A stretch of 64,000 nucleotides of DNA from Exobacillus caeni (GTDB lineage: Bacteria > Bacillota > Bacilli > Bacillales > Guptibacillaceae), in NCBI RefSeq assembly GCF_005747095.1, contig NZ_SWLG01000003.1:62001-126000 (forward strand), read 5' to 3'. Below, in pieces: positions 22,181-30,349 of this stretch. The notes beneath the pieces were generated by a model, which was not told the origin of the DNA, searched no databases, and saw only the letters and a list, made by a program, of their open reading frames with translations. The position numbers and the translations under genes were made by a program. How positions within the stretch are numbered: position 1 is the stretch's first letter; each line of letters starts with the position of its first letter.

Positions 22181-22810
22181 TTGGGAAGTATTTATTCGAT
22201 TTTAGGGGTGGGTTTTGTACTTGGTATAAAGCATGCGATTGAACCAGATCATATTGTTGCAGTATCTACGATAGCTGGTCGCTCAAAGAGTATGTGGAAA
22301 TCGTCTGTTGCAGGCGTTTTTTGGGGGATAGGACATACTGCTACACTTCTGGTTGTTGGAATGCTGCTTATTTTTTTCAAAACTCAAATGACAGAATCGC
22401 TGGTTCTATCACTGGAGTTTGTAGTTGGGATAATGTTAGTTTATCTCGGTACTACCACACTTTATTCCAAAAATAAGCAGATTGATTATTCCTATGGAAC
22501 TGTACAAAAAAAGTCTATGGCGATCGGATTTGTTCATGGTCTTGCCGGCAGCGCCGCCATGGTTCTTTTAACATTATCTACAGTAGAAAGTATGCTACAG
22601 GGATTATGGTATATTTTAATTTTTGGATTAGGGACAGTGGCTGGAATGCTAATGTTCTCTACCTTTTTGAGTATGCCTTTTCTCCTGGCTAAACGTAAAA
22701 GACTTCATCCAAACTTGATAGGAGCAACAGGTGTCATAAGTATATTGTTTGGGCTTTATTATATGTTTAATCTTGGGTTTACAGAAGGATTATTTGACTA
22801 TTGGTTTTAA
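22181..22810 (+). CDS. Nickel permease-like protein (NiCoT/UreH family)
   Basis: A TTG start 10 bases after GGGAAGG gives 209 residues and six predicted TM segments. The N-terminal LGIKHAIEPDHIVAVSTIAG is the metal-binding signature of the NiCoT/HoxN and UreH-like families. A second motif, GFVHGLAGSAAMVLL, lies mid-protein, which is the UreH/NicO-like pattern. It starts 20 bases after larC2 and is presumably cotranscribed, so its likely job is nickel uptake for the LarA cofactor. A perfect-stem terminator follows. Confidence 0.82.
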   Translation: MGSIYSILGVGFVLGIKHAIEPDHIVAVSTIAGRSKSMWKSSVAGVFWGIGHTATLLVVGMLLIFFKTQMTESLVLSLEFVVGIMLVYLGTTTLYSKNKQIDYSYGTVQKKSMAIGFVHGLAGSAAMVLLTLSTVESMLQGLWYILIFGLGTVAGMLMFSTFLSMPFLLAKRKRLHPNLIGATGVISILFGLYYMFNLGFTEGLFDYWF

Positions 22811-22833
22811 ATGTTAATATGAATTGCGATCGG

Positions 22834-22863
22834 CATAGAATGAAGTTCATTCTATGTCTTTTT
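22834..22863 (+). terminator. Terminator after larC2-nickel permease unit
   Basis: CATAGAATGAA and its exact complement are separated by one base and followed by TCTTTTTT. Confidence 0.8.
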
Positions 22864-22959
22864 TGTTTGTAAGTATAAAGTACAATTGCAATTATCAATG
22901 ATTATCAATAAAATAGAGTTGTAAAATGCAACAAGAATAAATGGAGGCGTTTACAGGTT

Positions 22960-24777
22960 ATGGCAAAATTGTTGGTAATTGCACCATATCAGGGATTGCA
23001 TGATTTATTTTATCAAGTTAATAAAGAATTGAACAAAGATATGGAGATACAGGTTGGGAATTTATATAAAGGATTAGAAATCGCAAAGGCCAATGAACAC
23101 AAAGGGTTTGATGTCATTATCAGCAGGGGGGCTACTGCCAGAATAATCGGGGAGGAAGTATCGATACCTGTTGTGGACTTGGATATTTCTGGTTATGACA
23201 TCCTTCGTTCCTTAACGCTATTGAAAGGCTATTCAGGAAAAATAGGAATCATGAGCTATTTAAATGTTGTTCAAGGAGCGGATTCAATTGGAGCTTTGCT
23301 TGGAATAGACCTGACTTCTTTTCTTATCCATAATGAAGAAGAAATTGAAAGCGCTATAAAAAAAGCAAAAGAGAATGATATAGAGGTTATGATCGGAGAT
23401 GTTATTTCAACCTCTGTAGCCCAAAGGTATGGAATGCATGGAATTCTTATAACTTCTGGAAGAGAGGCAGTCATTGAAGCGATAGAACGTGCAGAGCAAA
23501 TCGCTTATTACTGTAACAAAACAAAGGAAACGAGCCGATTGAATGAACTTGCCATCCAGCATGCGAATCATGGAATTATCGTTACTGATGAGAACGGATA
23601 CTGTAAGAATGTTAATGAAAAAGCGGCTTATTTTCTACAAACAGATCAGAGTAACCTTCTAAACCATCGGGTAAGTGAAAGGGTTCCTTTTTTAAATTTA
23701 AAAAATGTCCTTCAAAGCAGAAAATCAGAAAGCTTTAAAGAAATTGACTTTGGCGTACAGCAGTTTGATATTTCAAAGGTACCTTTAGAGGAAAATGGAA
23801 AAGTGGTAGGAGCAGTAGCGTTCTTATATTCTTCAAAAGAAGACAAGCCTAAATCGACAGGAAGACCATCGGTTCACTTTAATCAATTAGTTGCTAATTC
23901 TGATGGGATAAAAAAGACCATGGAGAGTGCCAGGAACATCACTAATTCTAATATGCCGACTATTATCTATGGGGAATCTGGCACGGGTAAAACAAGTCTA
24001 GCGCAGGCGATTCACAATGAGAGCGATAGAAGCCCCTTTCCATTTGTGTTACTGGACATAAACGAATTGTCCGTTGATAAAGTATACACAGAACTATTTG
24101 GACACGAGGGGAAAGGAAGCCTGTTTGAAAGGGCGAACGGAGGTACGGTTTGCTTGAAAGGAATTGACTTTTTACCTTCGTATATTGCAGCAAAGCTACT
24201 ATCCATTTTGCATTCTAAAAAGATTGAAACCCTGAACGGGGAGATACATTTCGATGTAAGAGTTATATCCATATTAGAAAAACAACCTGAGTTCCGTGAC
24301 AAGAACCGCAGTAGTTTATACCGGTTCTTAAGTGGTTTTTCTATAAAGTTACCACCATTGAGAGAAAGAAAGGATGATATCGAAGATCTTATACGATGGT
24401 TCATTGCCTCGATTAACGCTAATTTAGGCAAACAAATTGTTGGGGTTACACCGGCTACGCTTAAACATTTTATGGAATATGACTGGCCTGGAAATATTGC
24501 GGAGCTACATACCGCAGTGCAAGAAATGTGTTTTCTTAGTGGTGGTCCTTTCATTGAGGAGGCAACCGCTTTGGAAGTTATGGCTAACCTAAAAGAGCAG
24601 CAAGCTGCAAACTCCTACTCTTCTTTTGACTTAAGTAAGACATTAGAAGAAATTGAAGCTGACATTATCCACAAAATTATGGAGGAAGAGAATCATAATC
24701 AAACAAAGGTAGCTGCTAGATTAGGAATCAATCGCACAACGTTATGGAGAAAATTAAAATTTTCAGAAAATGTTTAA
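22960..24777 (+). CDS. PrpR_N - PAS - AAA - Fis-HTH regulator lacking the GAFTGA loop
   Basis: This 605-residue protein has a PrpR_N small-molecule sensor (1-190), a PAS-like domain (about 194-290), a sigma-54-type AAA domain (about 305-545) and a Fis-type HTH (about 570-605, NQTKVAARLGINRTTLWRKL). Walker A is intact at 338-345 (GESGTGKT). Between LFGHE and the following FERANGG the GAFTGA loop that contacts sigma-54 is absent. The Walker B position reads VCLKGI in place of the usual hydrophobic-DE. It therefore probably does not activate sigma-54 polymerase in the standard way and may act like TyrR-type factors on SigA promoters. It sits just upstream of the acid-sugar operon, which is its likely target. 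Confidence 0.85.
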   Translation: MAKLLVIAPYQGLHDLFYQVNKELNKDMEIQVGNLYKGLEIAKANEHKGFDVIISRGATARIIGEEVSIPVVDLDISGYDILRSLTLLKGYSGKIGIMSYLNVVQGADSIGALLGIDLTSFLIHNEEEIESAIKKAKENDIEVMIGDVISTSVAQRYGMHGILITSGREAVIEAIERAEQIAYYCNKTKETSRLNELAIQHANHGIIVTDENGYCKNVNEKAAYFLQTDQSNLLNHRVSERVPFLNLKNVLQSRKSESFKEIDFGVQQFDISKVPLEENGKVVGAVAFLYSSKEDKPKSTGRPSVHFNQLVANSDGIKKTMESARNITNSNMPTIIYGESGTGKTSLAQAIHNESDRSPFPFVLLDINELSVDKVYTELFGHEGKGSLFERANGGTVCLKGIDFLPSYIAAKLLSILHSKKIETLNGEIHFDVRVISILEKQPEFRDKNRSSLYRFLSGFSIKLPPLRERKDDIEDLIRWFIASINANLGKQIVGVTPATLKHFMEYDWPGNIAELHTAVQEMCFLSGGPFIEEATALEVMANLKEQQAANSYSSFDLSKTLEEIEADIIHKIMEEENHNQTKVAARLGINRTTLWRKLKFSENV

Positions 24778-24888
24778 AAATGTAACATATTTTTCATTTA
24801 ACAGTATTGTAAATGTAAACACCCCTTTGTTAGAATTTTGTTAACAAGTTATTTGAATTACTAACATCTAAGAAAGGAGGGGGGCGAA

Positions 24889-26202
24889 ATAAACCGGGTA
24901 ATTATAGTTGCAGATGATCTTACAGGAGCAAACGATACAGGGTTGCAATTTGCAAAAGAAGGTTATTCAACAACAGTGCTCCTTCACAAACCAGAAGATG
25001 ATTCAGATATCCCTGATTCGAATATTTGCGTTCTCAACACTGATTCAAGGGCTGCTAGTTTTGATGAGGCTTATCAATATGTGTTTGATTTTTCAAATGC
25101 AGTAAATAAGCATGAATACGAGATCATTTATAAAAAAATTGATTCAACGCTTAGAGGAAACATAGGCATAGAGATTGATGCGATGATGGATAGCTTCAAC
25201 CTGGATGCAGCGGTTATTGTTCCTGCCTATCCAGGGAATGGTCGCAAAACTATTGGAGGATACCATCTTATTAACGGCCTATTACTGGAAGACTCTGATA
25301 TATCAAATGATCCTACATATCCAGTAAAACAATCTTTTATACCGGAAATAATAAAAAAACAATCTAAGAGGGAAGTCGAGTTAATTGATTTGCGAAAAAT
25401 CAGATCAAATAGTCTTGTTTCGGAAATAGAGAGCTCATTGGAAAAAGGGAAAGAATTACTTATTTTTGACTGTTTTAATTACACTGATATGCAAGCGATT
25501 ACAACAGCGGTTAATTCGATGGACAAGAAAATCCTCTGGGTTGGTTCGGCTGGTTTAACCCACGCACTTTCAGAAGGCTTGATTGAAGGAACACCTTATA
25601 CATCTGATGATATGACTGTTCTGTCTAATCATGAGGATCCTATTTTAATTGTAGCCGGAAGCGTAAGCAAAGTGACAAGGCAACAAATTGCTGTTTTACG
25701 GAATGAAGGATTAAAAGTATGTGAGCTAGATCCTTCCATTTTACTAGAAGAAGGAATTACTTCAGACATTCTCTCTAGTGTCAAAAAACACTTAGAGAAA
25801 AAAGGAAATCTTGTTATTACAACAATTCAAGATGAAGACTCCGCCGTTCGGTTGGAGGAATGGACAAAAAAGAACAATGTAAACCCGAGAAAAGTTGGGG
25901 AATTGATCGCAAGGAATTTAGGGGAGCTTGCTTCCAAATTAGTTCACAGCAGTAAGGTGGCTGGCCTCGTGTTAACAGGAGGGGACATCGCGCACAGCAC
26001 GTGTTCCTGGTTGGAAATAGAGGCATTGCAAATTGTAGAAGAAATTGAAGAAGGCATTCCTTTAAGTATAATAAACGGTGGAAAATTCAGGGGTCTGCCG
26101 GTTGTAACAAAAGCCGGTGCTTTCGGAAATGACTATTCCTTATTAAATTCTATTAAAAGGTTAAGTGGAAAAGAGATGGATCATAAAAAAGCTATTAAAT
26201 AA
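24889..26202 (+). CDS. Four-carbon acid sugar kinase (DUF1537, DtnK/OtnK family) with apparent AUA start
   Basis: The family N-terminus (VIIVADDLTGANDTG) is encoded upstream of the first TTG in frame at 24943. Between the last in-frame stop (24862) and that TTG there is no ATG, GTG or TTG. AAAGGAGG ends 8 bases before an ATA codon that would give MNRVIIVADDLTGAND, so translation probably begins at AUA (437 residues). The C-terminal nucleotide-binding half includes LIVAGSVSKVTRQQI, VLTGGDIAHS and INGGKFRGLPVVTKAGAFG. Characterised members phosphorylate D-threonate, D-erythronate or 2-oxotetronates. PdxA2 in the same operon suggests the D-threonate/D-erythronate route to DHAP. Upstream lies TTGTTAACAA (24838-24847), a possible operator. 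Confidence 0.88.
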   Translation: MNRVIIVADDLTGANDTGLQFAKEGYSTTVLLHKPEDDSDIPDSNICVLNTDSRAASFDEAYQYVFDFSNAVNKHEYEIIYKKIDSTLRGNIGIEIDAMMDSFNLDAAVIVPAYPGNGRKTIGGYHLINGLLLEDSDISNDPTYPVKQSFIPEIIKKQSKREVELIDLRKIRSNSLVSEIESSLEKGKELLIFDCFNYTDMQAITTAVNSMDKKILWVGSAGLTHALSEGLIEGTPYTSDDMTVLSNHEDPILIVAGSVSKVTRQQIAVLRNEGLKVCELDPSILLEEGITSDILSSVKKHLEKKGNLVITTIQDEDSAVRLEEWTKKNNVNPRKVGELIARNLGELASKLVHSSKVAGLVLTGGDIAHSTCSWLEIEALQIVEEIEEGIPLSIINGGKFRGLPVVTKAGAFGNDYSLLNSIKRLSGKEMDHKKAIK

Positions 26203-26215
26203 TAGGAGGAAAAGA

Positions 26216-27244
26216 ATGAAAAAAATTGCAGGTATTCTCATGTCGTTAATCATGGTCTTTGCGCTAGCTGCTTGTGGGGAAAATGAAAGCGCTTCCTCAT
26301 CTGGTTCGGATTCTGGTTCAGATAGCGGCGGAATTGAAAAGATGACATTGAAGGTAGGACACACTCTTTCAGACACATCTCATTACCAGGAAGGATTAAA
26401 GAAGTTTAAAGAATTGGTTGAAGAGAAATCAGATGGCCAGATTACTGTTGAAATCTTCCCTAACGGATCTCTTGGCGGAGAGCGTGAGATGATTGAAGGA
26501 TTAGACATCGGAACAGTAGACATGGTTCTATCTTCCACAGGTCCAATGAGTGGATTTGCTCCAGAAGTAACTGTTGTAGACCTTCCATTCCTATTTAGAG
26601 ATGCAGATCATGCACATAAAGTATTGGATGGAGAAATAGGACAAGACCTTCTTAAGAAATTAGAATCTGAAGGGATGAAAGGCCTTTCATGGTGGGAGAA
26701 CGGATTTAGAAACGTAACAAACAATGTTCGCCCTGTTGAAAAGCCGGAAGATCTTAAAGGGCTTAAGTTAAGAACAATGGAAAATGAAATTCACATGGCG
26801 GCATTTGAAGAGATGGGTGCAGACCCAACACCGATGGCATTCCCGGAATTATTTACAGCCCTTCAACAGGGAGTAGTTGATGGGGAAGAGAACCCGGTTC
26901 CAGTTATCTGGAGTTCCCGTTTCTATGAAGTTCAGGACTACTTAACTATGACAAGACATGTTTACAACCCATCTATTATGCTGATTTCCAAAAGTAAATT
27001 TGATGGTTATTCAGAGGAAGTACAGAACCTATTGTTAGAGTCATCTAAAGAAGCTGGAGATTATGAGCGTCAGGTAGTTCAAGATATGGAAGATAAATAT
27101 TTATCACAGTTAGAGGAAAAAGGCATGAATGTTATTACTGATGTTGATCTTGAACCATTTGAAAAAGCTGTTCAGCCTGTATATGACAAATACAGCGAGC
27201 AATTTGGCAAAGATTTAATTGAAAATATTAAAAACACAAAATAA
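26216..27244 (+). CDS. dctP: TRAP transporter substrate-binding lipoprotein DctP
   Basis: RBS TAGGAGG precedes the chosen ATG; the longer frame from upstream lacks one. The product has 342 residues, with lipobox LAAC and a Ser/Gly/Asp linker, then a DctP fold: LKVGHTLSDTSHYQEGLKKF, FPNGSLGGEREMIEGL, and the ligand Arg in LKGLKLRTMEN. It binds an organic acid outside the cell and delivers it to DctQM. In this operon an acid sugar or 2-hydroxyacid is the likely ligand. A strong hairpin after the stop should raise its mRNA level over dctQM. Confidence 0.93.
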   Translation: MKKIAGILMSLIMVFALAACGENESASSSGSDSGSDSGGIEKMTLKVGHTLSDTSHYQEGLKKFKELVEEKSDGQITVEIFPNGSLGGEREMIEGLDIGTVDMVLSSTGPMSGFAPEVTVVDLPFLFRDADHAHKVLDGEIGQDLLKKLESEGMKGLSWWENGFRNVTNNVRPVEKPEDLKGLKLRTMENEIHMAAFEEMGADPTPMAFPELFTALQQGVVDGEENPVPVIWSSRFYEVQDYLTMTRHVYNPSIMLISKSKFDGYSEEVQNLLLESSKEAGDYERQVVQDMEDKYLSQLEEKGMNVITDVDLEPFEKAVQPVYDKYSEQFGKDLIENIKNTK

Positions 27245-27248
27245 GGAA

Positions 27249-27285
27249 ATACGGATAGGAGCTCTTCCTATCCGTATAAGTTTTA
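27249..27285 (+). terminator. Attenuating hairpin between dctP and dctQ
   Basis: ATACGGATAGGA pairs with TCCTATCCGTAT across a 4-5 base loop and is followed by AAGTTTTATT. The stem is perfect but the T tract is broken, so partial read-through into dctQM is expected. Confidence 0.7.
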
Positions 27286-27314
27286 TTAATGTTTGTTTTG
27301 GAGGGGGCTAGTAG

Positions 27315-27794
27315 ATGCTTCTGCTGCTAAAAGGTATTGATGCTATAAATAAAGTGTTAAGAATAGTAGTTGCTGTTTTACTAATAATTATGTCGATTGT
27401 AATCGCCGTACAGGTCTTTTCTCGTTTCATCCTCGGTAATTCTATAACATGGTCAGAGGAGCTTGCGCGTTATCTCATGATTTGGCTGGTTTTTCTTGCT
27501 TCAAGCCTTGCGTTACGGATGAAGGCTCTTATTGGTGTAGAAGCCATTTCTGAACGTTTATCCTTTAAAGCAAGAAGGTTTCTTAAAACAATCGTACATG
27601 CTTTAAACATTGCTTTTTTCGTCTTTTTATTGATAAAAGGAGTGGAAATGCTGGGCCATGTTCAAACGCAAAGCTCACCTGCTATGCATATTTCTATGGC
27701 ATGGGCATATGCAGCTATTCCAGTAGGATCTTTCCTGATGATCATTAACTCCATAGCAGTATTAATAGAATTTTATAAAGGGGGTGGGGAGTAG
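27315..27794 (+). CDS. dctQ: TRAP transporter small permease DctQ
   Basis: This 159-residue, four-TM protein carries the DctQ signature FSRFILGNSITWSEELARYLMIWLVFLAS. RBS GGAGGGGG precedes the ATG. Its stop overlaps the GTG start of dctM by one base. Confidence 0.93.
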   Translation: MLLLLKGIDAINKVLRIVVAVLLIIMSIVIAVQVFSRFILGNSITWSEELARYLMIWLVFLASSLALRMKALIGVEAISERLSFKARRFLKTIVHALNIAFFVFLLIKGVEMLGHVQTQSSPAMHISMAWAYAAIPVGSFLMIINSIAVLIEFYKGGGE

Positions 27795-29068
27795 TGATAC
27801 CAGTAGTCATAATTAGCTTACTTGTATTGTTCGCCCTTAGCGTGCCTATTGCTATTTCCCTTGGGATCACCTCAACTATCGCCGTATCCTATACAGGTAT
27901 GCCCTTATTAGTAGTTATTCAAAGGATGTTTGGGGCAATTGATTTATTTCCTTTAATGGCTATCCCATTTTTCATTTTGGCGGGAAACCTGATGGAAGCA
28001 GGCGGGATATCAAAGAGGCTTGTTAACTTTGCTAACTCCCTTGTTGGAGGATTAAGCGGAGGACTCGCGGCAGTAGCTGTCGTAACCTCCATGTTCTTTG
28101 CGGCGATTTCGGGATCAGGACCTGCAACGGTAGCAGCAATAGGTTCAATCTTAATTCCGGCCATGATCGCAAAAGGATATGACCGCAACTTTGCAGGAGC
28201 TGTCCAATCCGTTTCGGGCGAGTTGGGAGTTATCATCCCTCCAAGTATCCCGTTGATTCTTTATGGTGTTACAGCAGAAGTATCGATCGGTACACTTTTT
28301 ATCGCGGGTGTTATCCCGGGATTATTTATAGCTGGTTCATTACTGCTCACTGTATTTGTACTTTCTAAAAAGAAAGGATATCAGGGCACGCCAAACATAA
28401 CGAATGCTGATCGGATTAAAGCTTTTAAGGACGCTATTCTAGCTTTGCTTATGCCTGGAATTATTCTTGGGGGTATTTATGGAGGGATATTCACTCCTAC
28501 AGAAGCGGCAGGTGTAGCAGTAGTATACGCATTTATCGTTGGGTTCTTCGTTTATAGAGAGCTTAAATTTAAAAACCTGATCGACGTTTTTGCAAGATCG
28601 GCAATCACTACCTCTATCATTATGATCATTATTTCGACAGCAGGATTATTCGGATGGATTCTAACAAGGGAAAGAATACCGCAAAAAATTGCAGAATCAT
28701 TCATGCAATTTACGGATAGCCCTATAGTATTCCTACTATTAATCAATGTGTTGTTATGGATAGTAGGGATGTTTTTTGAAACTGCATCATCCATTATTAT
28801 TCTGGCACCGATTCTCACTCCGATCGCAGTGATGGTTGGTGTAGATCCGGTCCACTTTGGGATTATTATGGTAGTTAACCTTGCTATGGGTATGGTTACT
28901 CCACCTCTGGGTGTTAATTTGTTTGTATCTGTCCAAATAGCAAATACCACCCTGGAGAGAATAACAAAAGCGATACTGCCGTTCCTGTTCGTGGTTATTG
29001 TAGATATTCTAATAATTAGTTACTTGCCGCAGTTATCAATGTGGCTGCCATCTTTAATGGATAAATAA
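27794..29068 (+). CDS. dctM: TRAP transporter large permease DctM
   Basis: A GTG start, coupled to dctQ, gives 424 residues with about 12 TM segments. DctM family motifs are ISGSGPATVAAIGSILIPAM, GELGVIIPPSIPLILYG and the C-terminal MGMVTPPLGVNLFVS. It is the ion-coupled channel subunit that imports the acid bound by DctP. Confidence 0.95.
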   Translation: MIPVVIISLLVLFALSVPIAISLGITSTIAVSYTGMPLLVVIQRMFGAIDLFPLMAIPFFILAGNLMEAGGISKRLVNFANSLVGGLSGGLAAVAVVTSMFFAAISGSGPATVAAIGSILIPAMIAKGYDRNFAGAVQSVSGELGVIIPPSIPLILYGVTAEVSIGTLFIAGVIPGLFIAGSLLLTVFVLSKKKGYQGTPNITNADRIKAFKDAILALLMPGIILGGIYGGIFTPTEAAGVAVVYAFIVGFFVYRELKFKNLIDVFARSAITTSIIMIIISTAGLFGWILTRERIPQKIAESFMQFTDSPIVFLLLINVLLWIVGMFFETASSIIILAPILTPIAVMVGVDPVHFGIIMVVNLAMGMVTPPLGVNLFVSVQIANTTLERITKAILPFLFVVIVDILIISYLPQLSMWLPSLMDK

Positions 29069-29085
29069 AGATTGGAGGGTCCTGA

Positions 29086-30348
29086 ATGAAGTTTCCCAGA
29101 GTTGTGAAAATCCATCAGCATTTTCCTGATGACAAGATTGATAACATAGCTTTAACTGTTGAAGAACAATTATCAAAAGCAGAAATAAGATCCACTGTTA
29201 AACCTGAAATGCGAATCGCCATAACAGCAGGAAGCAGAGGGATATCCAATATTGCGGAAATCATCCGTTCTACTTCTGAGGAGCTGAAAAAATTAGGCGC
29301 AAAACCTTTTGTAGTTCCAGCTATGGGAAGCCATGGCGGTGCGACTGCTGAAGGCCAAAAAGAAGTATTAGAAAGCCTGGGAGTTACAGAGGATTACTGT
29401 GGAGTGCCTATTTTGTCTTCTATGGAAGTTGAGGAGATTGGAAAAACAGAAGAAGGCCTCCCTGTATATATGGATAAGCATGCCTGGAATGCAGATGGCG
29501 TTATCGTGATGGGAAGAATTAAAGCGCATACTGATTTTAAGGCGCCCATTGAAAGCGGACTTTTAAAAATGTCCTCGATCGGTCTTGGAAAACACGCCCA
29601 GGCCCAGGCGATCCATACTTACGGTGTCCATGGCATAAGGGACAAAATGCCAGAAGTAGGAAAAGTTGTCCTCGGCTCTGGAAAAGTTGTTTTTGGAATC
29701 GGTATTGTTGAAAATGCTTATGAAGAAACAGCAGTTATTGAGGCTATCCCAACAGAGAAAATCATTGACCGGGAACAAGAGCTTCTCAGTCATTCTAAAA
29801 GCTTGATGCCGTCCCTGCCGGTCAAGGATATTGATATCCTGTTTGTGGATGAAATTGGGAAAAACTACAGCGGTACCGGGATGGATACAAATATCATCGG
29901 AAGAATCCGTATCCTCGGAGTGGAGGAACCATCCGAGCCGAGGATTAAATATATTATTGCGGGCGATGTTAGTGAGCCTTCACACGGAAATGCGCTGGGA
30001 ATTGGCTTAGCAGACTTAACGACGGAGCGCCTATTCCGGAAAATTAACCATCAAGCGATGAATGAAAATGTCATCACAAGCACCTTTTTAGATCGGGCAA
30101 AGATACCGATCGTTCTTTCCAGTGACAGTGCAGCAATTAAAGCGGCGCAAAGAGCAAACTGGGGAGTAGAAGATGAATACACTCGTTTTATTCGTATTCC
30201 AAATACAATGGATGTTCACCACCTTTACATTTCTGAAAGTCTTATTCCTGAAGTCTCAAAATTGGAACATGTTGAGATTGTAGGAGAGCCGAAGGAAATG
30301 GAATTTGATGAAAACGGAGACTTTAAAAGAGCAGAGGGGAGTTTTTAG
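29086..30348 (+). CDS. Second LarA homologue, divergent clade of NPN-dependent 2-hydroxyacid racemases/epimerases
   Basis: This 420-residue protein is of LarA size but distant from the copy at 19710. Candidate equivalents of the LarA active site are His83 (PAMGSHGGATAEGQ), His148 (GRIKAHTDFKAPIESGLLK), Lys161 for cofactor attachment (LLKMSSIGLGK), and His170 or His177. The family includes malate, gluconate and aromatic 2-hydroxyacid epimerases besides lactate racemase, so lactate should not be assumed. It is embedded with a TRAP importer, DUF1537 kinase, PdxA2 and larE-larB-larC1. The best inference is C2 epimerisation of a four-carbon acid sugar. RBS TTGGAGGG precedes the ATG. Confidence 0.82.
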   Translation: MKFPRVVKIHQHFPDDKIDNIALTVEEQLSKAEIRSTVKPEMRIAITAGSRGISNIAEIIRSTSEELKKLGAKPFVVPAMGSHGGATAEGQKEVLESLGVTEDYCGVPILSSMEVEEIGKTEEGLPVYMDKHAWNADGVIVMGRIKAHTDFKAPIESGLLKMSSIGLGKHAQAQAIHTYGVHGIRDKMPEVGKVVLGSGKVVFGIGIVENAYEETAVIEAIPTEKIIDREQELLSHSKSLMPSLPVKDIDILFVDEIGKNYSGTGMDTNIIGRIRILGVEEPSEPRIKYIIAGDVSEPSHGNALGIGLADLTTERLFRKINHQAMNENVITSTFLDRAKIPIVLSSDSAAIKAAQRANWGVEDEYTRFIRIPNTMDVHHLYISESLIPEVSKLEHVEIVGEPKEMEFDENGDFKRAEGSF

Positions 30349-30349
30349 T

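Noticed and set aside
22942-22955. cre-like TGGAGGCGTTTACA before the PrpR-like regulator
   Set aside because: It overlaps the ribosome binding site and departs from consensus in the left half; more simply explained as the Shine-Dalgarno region.
24943-26202. TTG at 24943 as start of the DUF1537 kinase
   Set aside because: It would remove the conserved ADDLTGAND motif and has no ribosome binding site.
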